A DNA stretch of 64,000 nucleotides, taken from positions 9,708,187 through 9,772,186 of the forward strand of contig NW_024040707.1 in NCBI RefSeq assembly GCF_014851395.1, read 5' to 3'. This document shows, one piece after another, positions 1 to 11,090 of this stretch. Origin of the DNA: Micropterus salmoides. Taxonomy: Eukaryota > Chordata > Actinopteri > Centrarchiformes > Centrarchidae. Under the pieces are notes generated by a model, which was given only the letters and a program-made list of their open reading frames with translations, had not been told where the DNA came from and did no database searches. Numbering within the stretch: the stretch's first letter is position 1; every line of letters begins with the position of its first letter. A program made the position numbers and the translations under genes.

Positions 1-125
1 TCTGCCACAGGAAAAAATTTCAGACAGAGCTACACGTGTTATCGAGGGTACATCATCCCCAACCAATGAGCACTGCACATACTTATAAAATATTAACTAA
101 ATGTATATAACACCACAGTACAGGG

Positions 126-462
126 TTAGTCTGACAATTTGGGAAACATGCTTCTTTGCTTCCTTCATGGGGAGTTAGATCAGAAGATTGATACCGGAAA
201 GACTGGCAGCAAACAGTTAACCTGGCTTTGGTCAAAAGGTAAAAACAAATCTACTTACGAGCACTTCTAAAGCTCACCAATTAACTAATTTGTTTAATGT
301 GTACAAAAACTCAACAACAAAACAGAGGCTGTCTCACCCTCCTGCCAGTCGAAGATGAGCTAAACCAAAATAGCTTCTGGCTGTAGCCTTATATTTAACA
401 GACATTAGAGTTGTATAGATCTTGTCATCTAATTTCCCAAAATATCAAACTATTACTTTAAA
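126..462. mobile_element. Foldback MITE, copy 1
   Basis: The two ends are inverted versions of each other: GACAATTTGGGAAACATGC near 132 and AATTTCCCAAAATATCAAAC near 431. Inside, 'agttagatcagaagattgatacc' on the left mirrors 'gatcttgtcatct' on the right. The element lies in the last intron of gpkow. It is the same family as the copies near 14.8, 23.9, 27.6 and 33.6 kb. Confidence 0.7.
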
Positions 463-784
463 TTCTTAATAACAGCTATCTGTGTTACAAATCACCCAAA
501 ATGGTTGTTTTTTTTGTTTGTTAAACATCAAATGTAAATACACTACACAGAAGGCTTTATCCATATAGGCACATATACACAAGATATATGTGCAGGAAGA
601 ACCACGGTAGCCTGGCTCCATGGGTTTCCTAATAACATCAAAGTGAGTCAGATGTATTATGAATATTAACAGGTATTGTTACAACACACGTTGCACATTT
701 CTTGTACATCTTGAATTAGGGAATAGGAAAAACACCATGGAGTGTGACAGGGAGAGAGAGACTGAAATGGCACTAATGACTCAC

Positions 785-854
785 CGTCTAACAGTCTTCC
801 CTCTTCAGTTCGACACACACAGGCAGTCTGTGTCAGGACATCCTCCACACGCAT
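785..854 (-). CDS. gpkow: gpkow coding exon 9
   Basis: A 70-base exon encoding MRVEDVLTQTACVCRTEEGR then LLD. The acceptor is TTCTTCTAG and the donor is G|GTGAGT. The next exon is not in the window. Confidence 0.9.
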
Positions 855-3800
855 CTAGAAGAAAACAAGACTGATCTTAGCTATGACAGAAACCCAACAA
901 TTGTAATTATTAAAACACTACAACACAAGATCATGTGCAATATTCCAAAGCTCTAGCCCTTCTATGAGTTTTTGACTGCTCCTGTTTAAGAATGATGTAA
1001 TTAATCAAAAATAAGTCAATGCAAATATCCACCAACCAATGAAAAAAAAGGTAACTGGATAAAAAATCTGGTGAGTTTAATATTTTCAAACAAAATTCCT
1101 TCAACACTTCTTAGTCTAAAATGAACCACTTGGTTACAACATAGGAAACTGATGACCCATAGGGAGGTTTGAGTTAGAGGATACAAAGAAAAGATGCTTT
1201 GTTGTTCATGCATTGGTACCTTTGAGTTGTAGTACCTGCCCCCTTTGAAAGCTTTGTCTATAAAGCGAACTTTCAAGTCTCTCTGGAGCCAGGAGGAGGG
1301 AGCCGGTGGTCGCCTTGCCTCTTTCACTGGAGGCTTCTCTCTACAAAGGAAACAGAAGAAAAACAAATAAACAAATATCTGTTTCCTCAAAGAAAACATT
1401 ATTAACCAATAAATGAAAATGAGAAATATTCCAGTGTATTAAAATTTATAAAATACAGTTTTAAAATACCGGTCAATAAGAAACATGAAAAGCATACTGG
1501 ATCTTCATCTTTTGAAGAAATGTACCTGTCTTGACTTGATTCTCTGTGTTTCCTCTTCCTCTCATCTTTTCCTCCATCTCTTTCTGAAGACTTGTGTTTT
1601 ACCTTGTCACCATTACTTCGCCTCTCTTTCTCCTCCTGTCTCTGTTGCTCTTTTTCCTTCTCCTTCTCCTTGTGGGCCTTACTGAGGCGACCTGGTTTAA
1701 TGGAAAAGGCACGGCACTGAATAAAATGTGGCACCCAAACACATACACTGCAGTGAGTGTGTTTTTATTCTTGGAAGGAGGCAACTTAGATTACTGATAA
1801 TAAAAGCTGCGGCTGAATCACTGGTTTAAGGGGGGTTTTTTCCACGTCAGTAGAGGATATACCTGTTTAGACCAGTCAAGGCTTCACACAATTAATGCTG
1901 CGATTAAATATTTTTATTAGGGATTAATCGGCCACTTATTTTCTTGCTCATTATTTGGTCTATGAAATGCCAGGCGATAGTGAAAATGTCTATCACAGTT
2001 TCCCAGATTCCATGTTGATATAATAAATCTGCTTGTTTTGTTTGAACAACAGTCCAAAAACAAAAAATATTACATTTACTAAGATAGAAGACTAAGAAAA
2101 CTAGCAAATATCTATATTAGTAGAAACCACTGAATTGTATTGATTTCATTTTTGCGGTTTAAAAAAATTTGCAACAAAAACCTGAATTTCTATTGTCATT
2201 CAATTTAAGTGGCTTACATGTAATAATTAAAATAAAAACCCAAAAAATCCCAAAACCATAGGCTACATCATAAATGGTTCAAATGAAAAGTTGGCAAACT
2301 AAATTTTACTTCTTGAAATATTTAATTTGGTGTGCAGGAGCACAAAATCCAAGTCTTCCACATAATTTTTCATAAATGTTAACTTTTTCTATTTAATTTA
2401 TTCATTTGAGTTACTTACTGAGGTCTTTGCTGTGTTTGTCGTATTCCTTGCGCCCAACCACTTTTATGGCATACTGGCTGATTGTCACAGTTTTGCCGCC
2501 AATTGCCAGCTTCACCATTACTCGAGCATTGTCTGGATCAACGCCTTCGATCTACAGCACATAAATGACAAGAGAAAACAATACATTCAAATACAACAAG
2601 TAGTTGTGCGATACCTTACGTCTGTTTCAAGCGATGCAAACACATGTCAGATCAACTCTACCTTGCCATACAGGTCTTTATGTGCCCCCGACTCCACCAG
2701 CACACAGGCGCCTGGACCCATCACTAGTTCCTCCTCCTTCTCTCGCTCCTCACCTGGCTTGGGGGGACGCTGACGTCTGCTGGGCTCCAGGTCCTTTATC
2801 GCTGAACGATCAGCTCCAAGACCCAAACCTTTTGGACGGAGCTGGTGTTCTAGTGGCTTCACATCTCTGTGGCAGGCAGAGAACAGCAGCATTAAACCAG
2901 TAAACAAAGACATATACAGACATACAAACATATACAGGATGTAAAAGAGGCTGAACTAACTGTCCAAAATCCAAAGATACTCAGTTCACAAAGTAGCTGG
3001 AACTAAAGAATGTTGTATATTTGCTTGATTAAATCAAAATGTTTTTGATGGCCAACTAATCAATTGTTTCAGCTTGAATTCAAACAGCACAAGTACAAGT
3101 AAAGGATAAAGTTAAATTAGGAGAGGGAATGGTAAAGCAAGGGTCAGTTTTACTTACTGTTTAAAGGTGCGTCCAATGCCTTCAGCTTTGTTCCAGCCCA
3201 TCCCCTTAAGCATAGCAAGTCCATAAGCCTCGACGGGAATGGCCTCATAATCTGCCTCTGTCGACTGACAAACACATACAGTTAAATTAGCGGTTTGAAA
3301 ATCAAAAGACATGCATCAAATGCTCAACCAACCAAGTAAATACAGATACAACTACCTGTATCATTAAAATGTGTATCAGGGATAAATTAGGTGCTTATAT
3401 AATCCTTGTGTTCTGAAACACAAAAAACTGTTTGTGGTGACTGGCAGAGAGAAGCAGTTTGTGATGCCGGTCTTACTCAGCCTTATGGCTCCGGGGTGTC
3501 AGACTCAGCACGGGATGACTAAAGTCACCAGGCAGCAGCCACAGCAGGCCTCATCAGAGCAATGGCCCGGCTCATCTCTGTCTCCGCTGAAGGCTTTCCT
3601 CTGAGGGAAGCTGGGAGACAACTCTCACAGAGGAAACTGCATTAAAATGAGCTTGGGGCACAGTGAGCAAGTTTCTCCTGACTTGCATGTTCTGACAGTC
3701 ACATCTACAGTGAGTGAGAGCAGAAGTGGGATGACAGTGACAAGGCCTCTGATGAAAAGAAACACAAAGATCTGATTGGTCGTCTGCATGTCTCTGGGGA

Positions 3801-6019
3801 GAATGTTGACGCCTGTCTGCCACCAAAGCCTTACTGTATTGTCAAAGTCATCCGTACCAATATGCATGCGCACAACTGTGTATGTACACAGGGGTGTTAT
3901 TCTACTCAGCTGACCGTCAGCACTTTTGCACACTCAAATTTCAATTTGAGTCAAAGCAACCAGTCTACCACACATTTTGTACTGTCAGGCATTGTCATGT
4001 TTTCACTGAAAAGCCTCTCAAGCAGATTATACTGTAATCTTTAAATCTGATACCATGTAAAGAAATTACAATTGACTAAGCGCCTGAGAGCCATGCCCTC
4101 CTCAAACAACTATTATACAAATGCCCTAGAGCAAAAGCAGTAAACCCAAGCGGCCAACAGTATAAATCTTACAAAAATAAAAGCATAAAGGCAACTCCCA
4201 GAAGTAAGTTTTTACATGAATGTTCATGTTGGCATTGTGGGAAAATAACATTCAGCTGGCATTATCTAGATATAGAGGGGAGTGTTTTTAATGTGGTACA
4301 ATAGAATAAAAAAAAAAATACTAAAGACTTGGAAAACATTTGTTGATGTTATCATCATCATTATTCATTGACTCACGTCAGAATTTCAGTTGAGACAGTG
4401 AAACATCCAATCTCATTTGCTGCTTCAAATTTCTCTCATGTTGGGTGTCTATGACTTGACTATGCTCTCTAGTTCACCTAACACTAAAACAAAATAATGC
4501 ATATATTGAAATGTACTGAATTGTTTCCTGCTCTCAGTAAAGATCCTAATTTGTGATGCCACGATGGTGGAACAAGCTACCACATGCCATCAGAGCAGGG
4601 ATGTCCATCTCTGATTTCAAGATCTTGAAAACTCATCTCTTCCGAGGACGCTTCCACTTCTAACACCTCTAACATGCACTTCCTGTTCTCTTCCTCCCCT
4701 ATCTCCTTACAGTTGTCTTGTATTAATTGCAATATTCATTAACGCTTACTTCTTTTCCTTGGTATTTACCCCACTGATGCTGTGAATGCAAATCTTACTA
4801 GTATTTATTGCTGCTCTTACTAGTGTCTATTGTCACTTGTATCTCCTACTTTATTGATGCTTGTATGTTGTTCCTCAAATGTAAGTCGCTTTGGATAAAA
4901 GTAAGTAAAGGTTACAGCAATAACAAAGACACCTCAACATACATTTCCTCTCTTCCTTCAGAGAAAAGAGCATTTTTCTGTCACACAATTGGTATCCATC
5001 CTTACATTTATTCATTTAGCTGACGCTTTCATCCAAAGCGACTAACAATGGCTAATTGTACGCCTCTCGACACATTAGTGTCTCACAGTGGATTCAAACC
5101 TGGGTCTCTCACACCAAAGGCATGTGTCTTATCCACTGCCACATCACCACCCATACTTACAGATTCAGGCCGTAGATCCACCTTTACTTGATCCCCATCC
5201 TCAAAGCCATCGGGCACTTTGTTTTGCATCAACAGTGGGATGCTGAGGTTCAGGTTTCTCTCTGACTGAGCGCCATTCTGCCACTGCTCAAGCTGCCTCC
5301 GGGAGTCTACAAGCAAGCGTTGGGAGATGTATGAGAAGCTTTGCATGAATTATATTAATACAGCCTTCCAACCATGAATAAACACACACAAACCCATATC
5401 TTCTAAATGTACCTTCGATGAGTTCTTTGACAGCCTGAGAATCCACGGAATCATTATCTTGAGTTACTTCTTGTGTCTTGCCTCCACTCCCCTCGCTCTG
5501 GCCCGCTCGGTCCGGCCTGTGCCAGCGGTTCTTCTGGATCAGCGGGATAATGAGCTCTTTGGGCTTCTCAGACGGTTTTGAGCTGCAGGACACAGAAATA
5601 TTAGCGAGTTAGCAGCAGGCAGGGCCGCTTCAAAACAAGATTTACAAATCATTCTGTCCTGAATACGCCAACGTTATACACCTGCTTCACATTTGCTAAC
5701 AACGTCTAAGTTAACCATTCAATAAATGTATATATAACGTTACCAGCTAACGTGAACTATATCAGAATCGAAACGTAACCGTTACGCCAATGCTAAGATT
5801 GTTAGCATTAGCAAACAGAGCCTACCTTAGCAATTCATTTCGGTCAATTCCGGTCAGGTAATCTCTTTCATCTTTCTTGGTCAAAGCGTCGCCACTCGAA
5901 GGTTTAAATTTGCTAACTGTTTTAGTAAAACCGAACGACACAGCCGGGTTTTTTTTCTCTCCTTTGTCCCCAGAAGGAACAGACTTGGAGGCACCCGTAT
6001 CATCCCCGTGCGACGCCAT
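785..6019 (-). CDS. gpkow: gpkow, G-patch and KOW motif protein (3' end beyond window)
   Basis: Nine coding exons, read on the minus strand, join in phase: 6019-5826, 5582-5413, 5306-5161, 3264-3158, 2866-2662, 2551-2419, 1691-1526, 1340-1220 and 854-785, giving 437 codons plus one base. The product starts MASHGDDTGASKSVPSG. It carries a G-patch (AYGLAMLKGMGWNKAEGIG, about residues 181-205), a KOW segment after it, a Lys/Glu/Arg-rich linker and the start of the C-terminal KOW part (MRVEDVLTQTACVCRTEEG). This order is that of GPKOW, a nuclear RNA-binding protein that works with the helicase DHX16 in the spliceosome. The last exon, with the second KOW motif, was not found between 1 and 784 and should lie left of the window. 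All introns start GT and end AG. The start was chosen for the first in-frame ATG and family match. Confidence 0.93.
1220..1340 (-). CDS. gpkow: gpkow coding exon 8
   Basis: Encodes PSSWLQRDLKVRFIDKAFKG and GRYYNSK, the conserved block ahead of the C-terminal KOW region. Phase 2 in, phase 0 out. Confidence 0.92.
1526..1691 (-). CDS. gpkow: gpkow coding exon 7 (charged linker)
   Basis: Encodes a Lys/Glu/Arg-rich low-complexity linker beginning SRLSKAHKEKEKEKEQQRQ. The linker is expected between the two KOW parts of GPKOW. Confidence 0.88.
1885..2160 (-). mobile_element. Dispersed repeat of the ATTAATCGATTA type, copy 1
   Basis: This copy reads in reverse relative to the copies near 10.7, 22.1 and 31.3 kb. 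Shared blocks include the terminal AATTAATGCTGCGATTAA, a TTATTTGGTCTATGAAATG block, and the AAACAAG / AACAGTCCAAAAAC blocks. I know this family as abundant in percomorph fish and probably a non-autonomous DNA transposon. Confidence 0.55.
2419..2551 (-). CDS. gpkow: gpkow coding exon 6 (second half of KOW)
   Basis: Encodes IEGVDPDNARVMVKLAIGGK and ISQYAIKVVGRKEYDKHSKD, completing the first KOW/SH3-like fold. Phase 0 in, phase 1 out. Confidence 0.92.
2662..2866 (-). CDS. gpkow: gpkow coding exon 5 (first half of KOW)
   Basis: Encodes DVKPLEHQLRPKGLGLGADR and then the start of the KOW segment, GACVLVESGAHKDLYGK. Both are close to the mammalian protein as I know it. Confidence 0.94.
3158..3264 (-). 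CDS. gpkow: gpkow coding exon 4 (G-patch)
   Basis: This exon is too short to stand out as an open frame. It encodes YEAIPVEAYGLAMLKGMGW and NKAEGIGRTFK, the glycine-rich G-patch core. Phase 0 in, phase 2 out. Confidence 0.93.
4546..4920 (+). mobile_element. 3' end of an L2-like LINE
   Basis: From 4560 the plus strand reads PRWWNKLPHAIRAGMS then FKILKTHLFRGRF and a stop. This is the characteristic extreme C-terminus of fish L2/CR1-type reverse transcriptase ORFs. It is followed by a non-coding tail ending AAATGTAAGTCGCTTTGGATAAAAG, the usual 3' tail of these elements. It is 5' truncated, as expected for a dead copy. Confidence 0.75.
5000..5152 (-). mobile_element. tRNA-derived SINE with L2-type tail
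   Basis: Read on the minus strand, a tRNA-like head (GTGGCAGTGGATAAGACACA, then a B-box-like GGTTTGAATCC near 5092-5102) is followed by a tail GTCGCTTTGGATGAAAGCG. The tail matches the tail of the LINE fragment at 4880-4905. SINEs that share a LINE 3' tail depend on that LINE for copying. The element's 5' end lies just after the gpkow exon 3 donor. Confidence 0.75.
5161..5306 (-). CDS. gpkow: gpkow coding exon 3
   Basis: Encodes the conserved stretch IPLLMQNKVPDGFEDGD followed by KVDLRPES. The donor at 5160 is GTAAGT and is followed within about ten bases by a SINE copy. Confidence 0.92.
5413..5582 (-). CDS. gpkow: gpkow coding exon 2
   Basis: Encodes KPKELIIPLIQKNRWHRP, a segment typical of GPKOW, then an acidic stretch ending VKELIE. 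Enters in phase 2 and leaves in phase 1. Confidence 0.9.
5826..6019 (-). CDS. gpkow: gpkow coding exon 1
   Basis: Start codon at 6019-6017. It encodes the N-terminal Ser/Lys-rich segment containing AVSFGFTKTVSKFKP and ends in phase 2 before a GTAGG donor. Confidence 0.9.
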
Positions 6020-6050
6020 TATTGTTTGTAACCGACAGAAATAGAAGAAA

Positions 6051-6071
6051 GGCATTCTGGTAGTTGTAGTT
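6051..6071 (-). promoter_or_regulatory. ZNF143-type (SBS) motif, proximal
   Basis: On the minus strand this reads AACTACAACTACCAGAATGC, close to the known ZNF143/THAP11 promoter motif ACTACAATTCCCAGAATGC. It lies about 32 bases upstream of the gpkow ATG, so the transcript probably starts at or very near it. Confidence 0.65.
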
Positions 6072-6103
6072 TTATTTTGCACTTATTTGATTCGTTTGAA
6101 ATT

Positions 6104-6122
6104 ACTACAATTCCCATTATGC
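6104..6122 (+). promoter_or_regulatory. ZNF143-type (SBS) motif, distal
   Basis: On the plus strand this reads ACTACAATTCCCATTATGC, differing from the known motif at only two positions. It faces the proximal copy, giving an inverted pair 32 bases apart in the gpkow promoter. Confidence 0.7.
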
Positions 6123-7019
6123 ATCAGAATTAAAGTTACAACGACCCATTCAGACAGTGTGGACTTAAGTTAAAGGTTTTGTCGCGTTGGTAGCATAGAC
6201 TGTATATAGGTTGGTAGGTTCCTAGGTATAAAGACAGATGTGGTTTTCATATCTTAAGAAATAAAATACAATAGCTACTATGTGTGTCCTTGATATATAG
6301 GCTACTACTTGAAATACAATTTTGTGGATTCATTTCTCGAAACAGTAAATGCAATAGGCTCATCTAGGCTAATTTTCCATTTGCATTTTATGATCATTTT
6401 ACATTTGTTGTATAATGTATGCCTATTGATTTTAATTTCATAAATAGGCTACCTTTCGATTTGAAATTTTTGCATATTTTATGGGCCTACTCTTGAAAAC
6501 TATTTCCGATTCTGTTTTTCAAAAGTAGTAGCCTAGATGTTAGCCTACTGGTGCGTAGCCTATAGGCTGATATGGGTTATGTCCATATTAGCGCAATTGC
6601 ATGACTGATGTTTCCTAAGAGGATCATTAAAGTTTTATTTACACAATACTCGCTGCTTTATAAACTTATAATGTGTTACTGTAACCAAACGACAATCATT
6701 ACAAGTGGACAAATGTTGGAAATTGGGCTCACGTTTTACAGTCTATGGTTTTAATCTGGCTCTCACGCTTTTATATCCTGGTTAGAACTCGTATACGAAA
6801 AGTGATGCTGCTGATGCAGGTACAGAGAATAATAAGGGGCGGTACTTTTAACTCTTTTATTCCCTCCCCTCGGTGCTCCTTAACTTCCCTTATTTGCCCT
6901 TTTACCATTGTTTCTTTCCTTCAAAAGTGCCTTTTGGAAGCAGGAGCACCAACCTGGCCACACTTTCTACTAGACTGCACAATCCTTATCTTATAGCCTA
7001 ATCCAGTCTTATCTTTGGC
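6123..7019. other. AT-rich spacer between gpkow and magix
   Basis: I see no gene here. The stretch is AT-rich with repeated 'taggcta' words near 6295-6570 and no supported coding exon. It separates two divergent promoters. Confidence 0.5.
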
Positions 7020-7241
7020 AATTGACGCTCCGCGCCCTGATTGCACTGCGCCTGCAGTTCCATGACACCTCCACCCGGTCAAATAGACATAGACCTAATC
7101 GACGTTTGTTTTTTTGTTTTTTATCGAAAGCTGAAAGAGAATAAACCAACATATGTAAGCTATCCGTAATTAATCAACCTGCACGATCTGCCAAACGAAG
7201 ACTATAAGGACGGATTTGACGAGGGGAAAGCGATCATGAAG
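7020..7241 (+). promoter_or_regulatory. magix: Candidate magix promoter and non-coding exon 1
   Basis: CpG dinucleotides are denser here than around (GACGCTCCGCGCCC near 7023, further CGs to 7235). The stretch ends with a canonical donor AAG|GTAAGA at 7241. No other first exon is evident before the coding exon at 16630. If joined to that exon, the ATG at 7236 would open a seven-codon upstream frame that overlaps the main start. The TSS itself is not visible. Confidence 0.4.
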
Positions 7242-7865
7242 GTAAGACAGTCCTCATAGTCAAATTAAAGTCCAGCACTTATTGTTCAATAGGCAGAGAC
7301 ACTCCCCACAAGTTAAACAGCACGTTTGACCATGACATTTATCCATCCTCCACGTTGTTTTGCCTATAGCAGTGCAGCAGCTGCTAAAATTGTAAGCGGC
7401 CGCTGTCAGATTTGCCCGATATGTCTGTGTGCATGTGTGTGTATTCCATAACGTTAGACCGTAGTGTATTCCCACTCTCCCTCTCGCTCTCCCCACTCTC
7501 TCTCTCTCTCCTCTCCCTCTACAAGATCACCACATCTCTCGGAGCATCACTGTCCAAATATCCCGTCAGCCGTGCACATCGCCTCTGACTTTCTTTGGGA
7601 TACGGTGGTACCATATACTCATCACTGCATTTCCATATTGCTTACTATCACACGCACCCACACCAGGCTGCTGCTTATTAACCAAGCAACTCGTATTTTC
7701 CAGGCTTATTGTTTAACCTCAGTCGGGTCAATGTATATAGACGCGTTCAAACGGATCCTCTTTGAAAGGCTGAACTGCTTGAAAAGAATGTGTGTGTGTC
7801 AGCGCCAAGGCAGGTCAGTATTTTTCCCGAAATATGAGAAATTTGAGAATTTGCTGTATGTAACC

Positions 7866-7868
<3 letters not shown>

Positions 7869-7898
<30 letters not shown>
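7869..7898. repeat. (GT)n microsatellite
   Basis: About 15 uninterrupted GT units, with further interrupted GT units from 7924 to 7948. Confidence 0.95.
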
Positions 7899-7901
<3 letters not shown>

Positions 7902-10739
7902 GGGAGGGGGGGGCAGCTCAGATCTGTGTGTAAGTGTGTGTGTGTGTAAGAGAGAGTGAAGAATATGAGTTTGAGATGGCAGATCTCAGGGATAAGAGTG
8001 TCATTTTGACAAATGAAATATGGCTTTTAACACTTGTGATAAGTGTGTAGGTGTGTGTGCATATGAAGTCATGATTAGGTTTGAAAAGTTTGTTGAGACC
8101 TTTTTTTGTAAATGCATCATTTTTTTTTAACAATCTCCTGCTCCAGAATGTCTGTATACAGAAGCCTTTGTTCAATTACAAATAGATTGACTTGCAAAAT
8201 GTACTTTTTAGTCCACAGCCAGGTGTGTGTGAACACATGTGTGTAGGAGTGCCTTGCAGTTCTCTCTGTCTGCGTTGTTGCTGTTTGCTGTTTGTTTAGG
8301 GTGTGTCTCTGCTAGATACAGGGACCTTTTTTTAAGTGATGGATGTGTGACCCTGACTTAATAGTGTGCATTGCTCTGGGTTTCGAGAGCAGTCAAGGTT
8401 ATGCTGTTATGATGAATCATTAATTTGAGAAAGAGAAAGAGACATGCGGTGTTTTTCCTCACATGGTCTCAAGTTGCTCTGGTCCTCACACTGTATGTTA
8501 ATTTCCTCTCATGTATGAGCCCATCACAATAACTAAGCAAAGCCTTCTGATTTTATTCTGCATTTGTCCTCCTTTGATTCAGCTTCTCAGCCCAAGTTTG
8601 AACCGCCAGTAAGTGGAAATTCATGTCAACTTACAAACATGACTCCGCTCTTGCTGCTATGGAGAAGGGAGGATGAAGTGAGGTGCATTTCTTCTCTGTC
8701 GTAGTAATGCATGTCAGCTGGGAGTTGTTGATTGTCTAATTATGTACCTCCTGTGTCCTTCGGCATCATGCATATTCATGCTGTTGTTTAAAGGTGTGGT
8801 GAAAACAAAGTATGCATGTGTGCGTGTGTGTGTGGGCTATGTTGTGCGTGTTCCTGTGTGCCAGGCAGTTTACCCTTGACAGGGCAGGGCCACGCAGGCA
8901 TATTCTCCCATCTGTGGTCTAAACCTTTGCTCCCAGCCACTACATTTGGATTCTGCAGTTGTAGCCTGCTCTATTCTTAGTTCTCAACAGTTCATGTGGA
9001 GTCTGATATGAAATTTCAACAACAACAACAACATTCCCATGCTGTAACTGCCACTCGTGTCCCTGCCTACATACACTGAGATTCAATTTGGATTGTATAA
9101 GCCGCTGTTAAGTGGTTACACTCTGACTGAGGTGGCAAATCAATAACTAATCAATGATAGTGTGTGGAGTTACAATTTAACAGTGCCATATTTGAAATGT
9201 CAAGAAGGCAGTGGATCCATGTATCCTTGAGTCAGATCTGAGTTGGACGACTCAGATCAATATCAGGTAGTGAGACAGGCAGCAGGAGCAGGCGAGGGTC
9301 ACCTTCACCCATCCCTACTGAATCAGCAGTATCTCTCTTACACTCACACACACACTTGAACACACACACACACTTGGACACACACACATACTTGCAGGCC
9401 TGCTTAGGTTACCAAACTGCGACCTCACAAAAATGCTCATTATAGTGTACTGACCCGCCCCTTCATTTCCTTATGAATTATTAATTTTGTTATTATGATT
9501 TCAGCCACTCTTTCATAAGGTTACTGTGCCCTCCTCTGTGTTGATTCTACTATTTTATTCCATTTTACTTTAAGACTGGCACCAACTCTATTTTCTGTAT
9601 CATCCTCTTTTTAATTTTCCTAATTTATCCCTGCTTTCCTCATTGCTCTCTGTCTTATCCATCATCTTTTGTTGAGAAGATGATCTGCTCTGTTTAATTA
9701 AACTGCTCTCCCTTCCTCTTCCTGATGAGAGCTCATCTCTGATCGCAGAGGAGGTGGGGGGGGTTGTAATGCATCCTGGCAGATTGAGGAAGAGGACCTG
9801 TTGTCACAGTGGTATTCCTCAGAAGAGAAGAGTGTACCGATGCCCCCACTAATGTGCCCCCTTCCTTGACCTTGATCCTGTGATGTTACAGATAACATTA
9901 CCCCAAAGGGAACATCAATGAGCCCGTGTTATCCTCTCAGGTGTGTGTGTTTTTGTGTATACTGTATGGGTTCAACAATATTTTAATCCTACACTAAGTC
10001 CCTTTGTATGCAGTTGGAATATATTGTGGATTTGTTGATGGCGTGCAGAAAACAGTGAATGTATTTCTGTAATTCTTATCAGCTTTTTCATGTATTGAGT
10101 TTATATTTAGTGTGTAAGAGAGAGAAAACATTTCTGTGTGTGTGTGCGCCCCCGTGTATGACGGCGGGAGATATTTTGTGTTTTTCAACCAACAAGCATT
10201 TAATCTTTTATTTTTAAATCTGCCACTGCTGTCTGTTTTGTGTTGAGCACTCCCGTGCCCTAGATTTGGAAGTGAGTGAGCATCAGGGAGCTTTAGTGCA
10301 CCCCACGTTGCCTGCACAGTTTGGTAGAAATGTTCGGCGGGAGAGGTCAAGGCACAGATGTCAGATAAGATGGTGAAGTTGGAGCTGCGAGAACGCTCTC
10401 CTGCGTTTTCCGTCTGCCTGCCACATCACCGGTTTTAGTTCAGATAAATTTTAAGCTCTCCAGTTATTTAAGATGCCTTACTTGTCTGACCTCCAACACT
10501 ACCCACTGGAGGATGCTGTGAGATTAGGAGCAGTGTGCTTCACTACAGGTCAGAGTGAAAAGATGAGCTGAGTGTTCGATGTGTGGGATGGGTTCAAGCG
10601 GAGGGTTTGTTTTCCTCACCCGCCCAGCACTTTGTATAAAGTACCTCCTTTATAACTAGAGGTCCAAGATTTTCATTATGCAATTTTTGTCAAATCATCA
10701 AATTGCTTATTTCATTTGATCGACAGGCCAAACCCCAAA

Positions 10740-11090
10740 AATATTAAATTTAGAGCTGATATTATCGATTTATTGATCAGTTAATCAACAGAAAAGTAAC
10801 CAGCAACTATTTTGATAATCAGTGAATCGTTTAAGTTATTTTTCAAGTAAAAAATGCCAAACAGCTGCAGGTTCCAACTTGTCAAATGTGCAGGATTTTT
10901 CATATAGGATAGTGACTTTTAGGCTTGTGAGATAAAACAAGACATTTAAAGACATCACCTTGGTCACTGAGGAGTTGTAATGGTCATTTGTTGACATTTT
11001 ATAGACTTAAATTGATTAACCGACAAAGTAATCAGCAGATTAATCGATTATAAAAAATAATCAATGGTTGCTGCTTCAAGAGGAGCAAAT
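10740..11090 (+). mobile_element. Dispersed repeat of the ATTAATCGATTA type, copy 2
   Basis: The most complete copy. It contains TTGATCAGTTAATCAACAGA, AACTATTTTGATAATCAGTG, a central AAAACAAGACATTTAAAGAC and the terminal GCAGATTAATCGATTATAAA. The order of blocks matches the copies near 1.9, 22.1 and 31.3 kb. Confidence 0.6.

Noticed and set aside
1485..1797. Plus-strand open frames opposite gpkow exon 7
   Set aside because: They are antisense shadows of the Lys/Glu-rich coding exon, whose low complexity avoids stops on the other strand.
5080..5152. tRNA-like sequence with B box, possible tRNA gene
   Set aside because: It lacks a foldable tRNA cloverleaf as read by eye and runs into a LINE-type tail, so it is a SINE.
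7464..7949. 161-codon open frame with VCVCVCVCF repeats
   Set aside because: It is built from CT and GT microsatellites and has no family resemblance.
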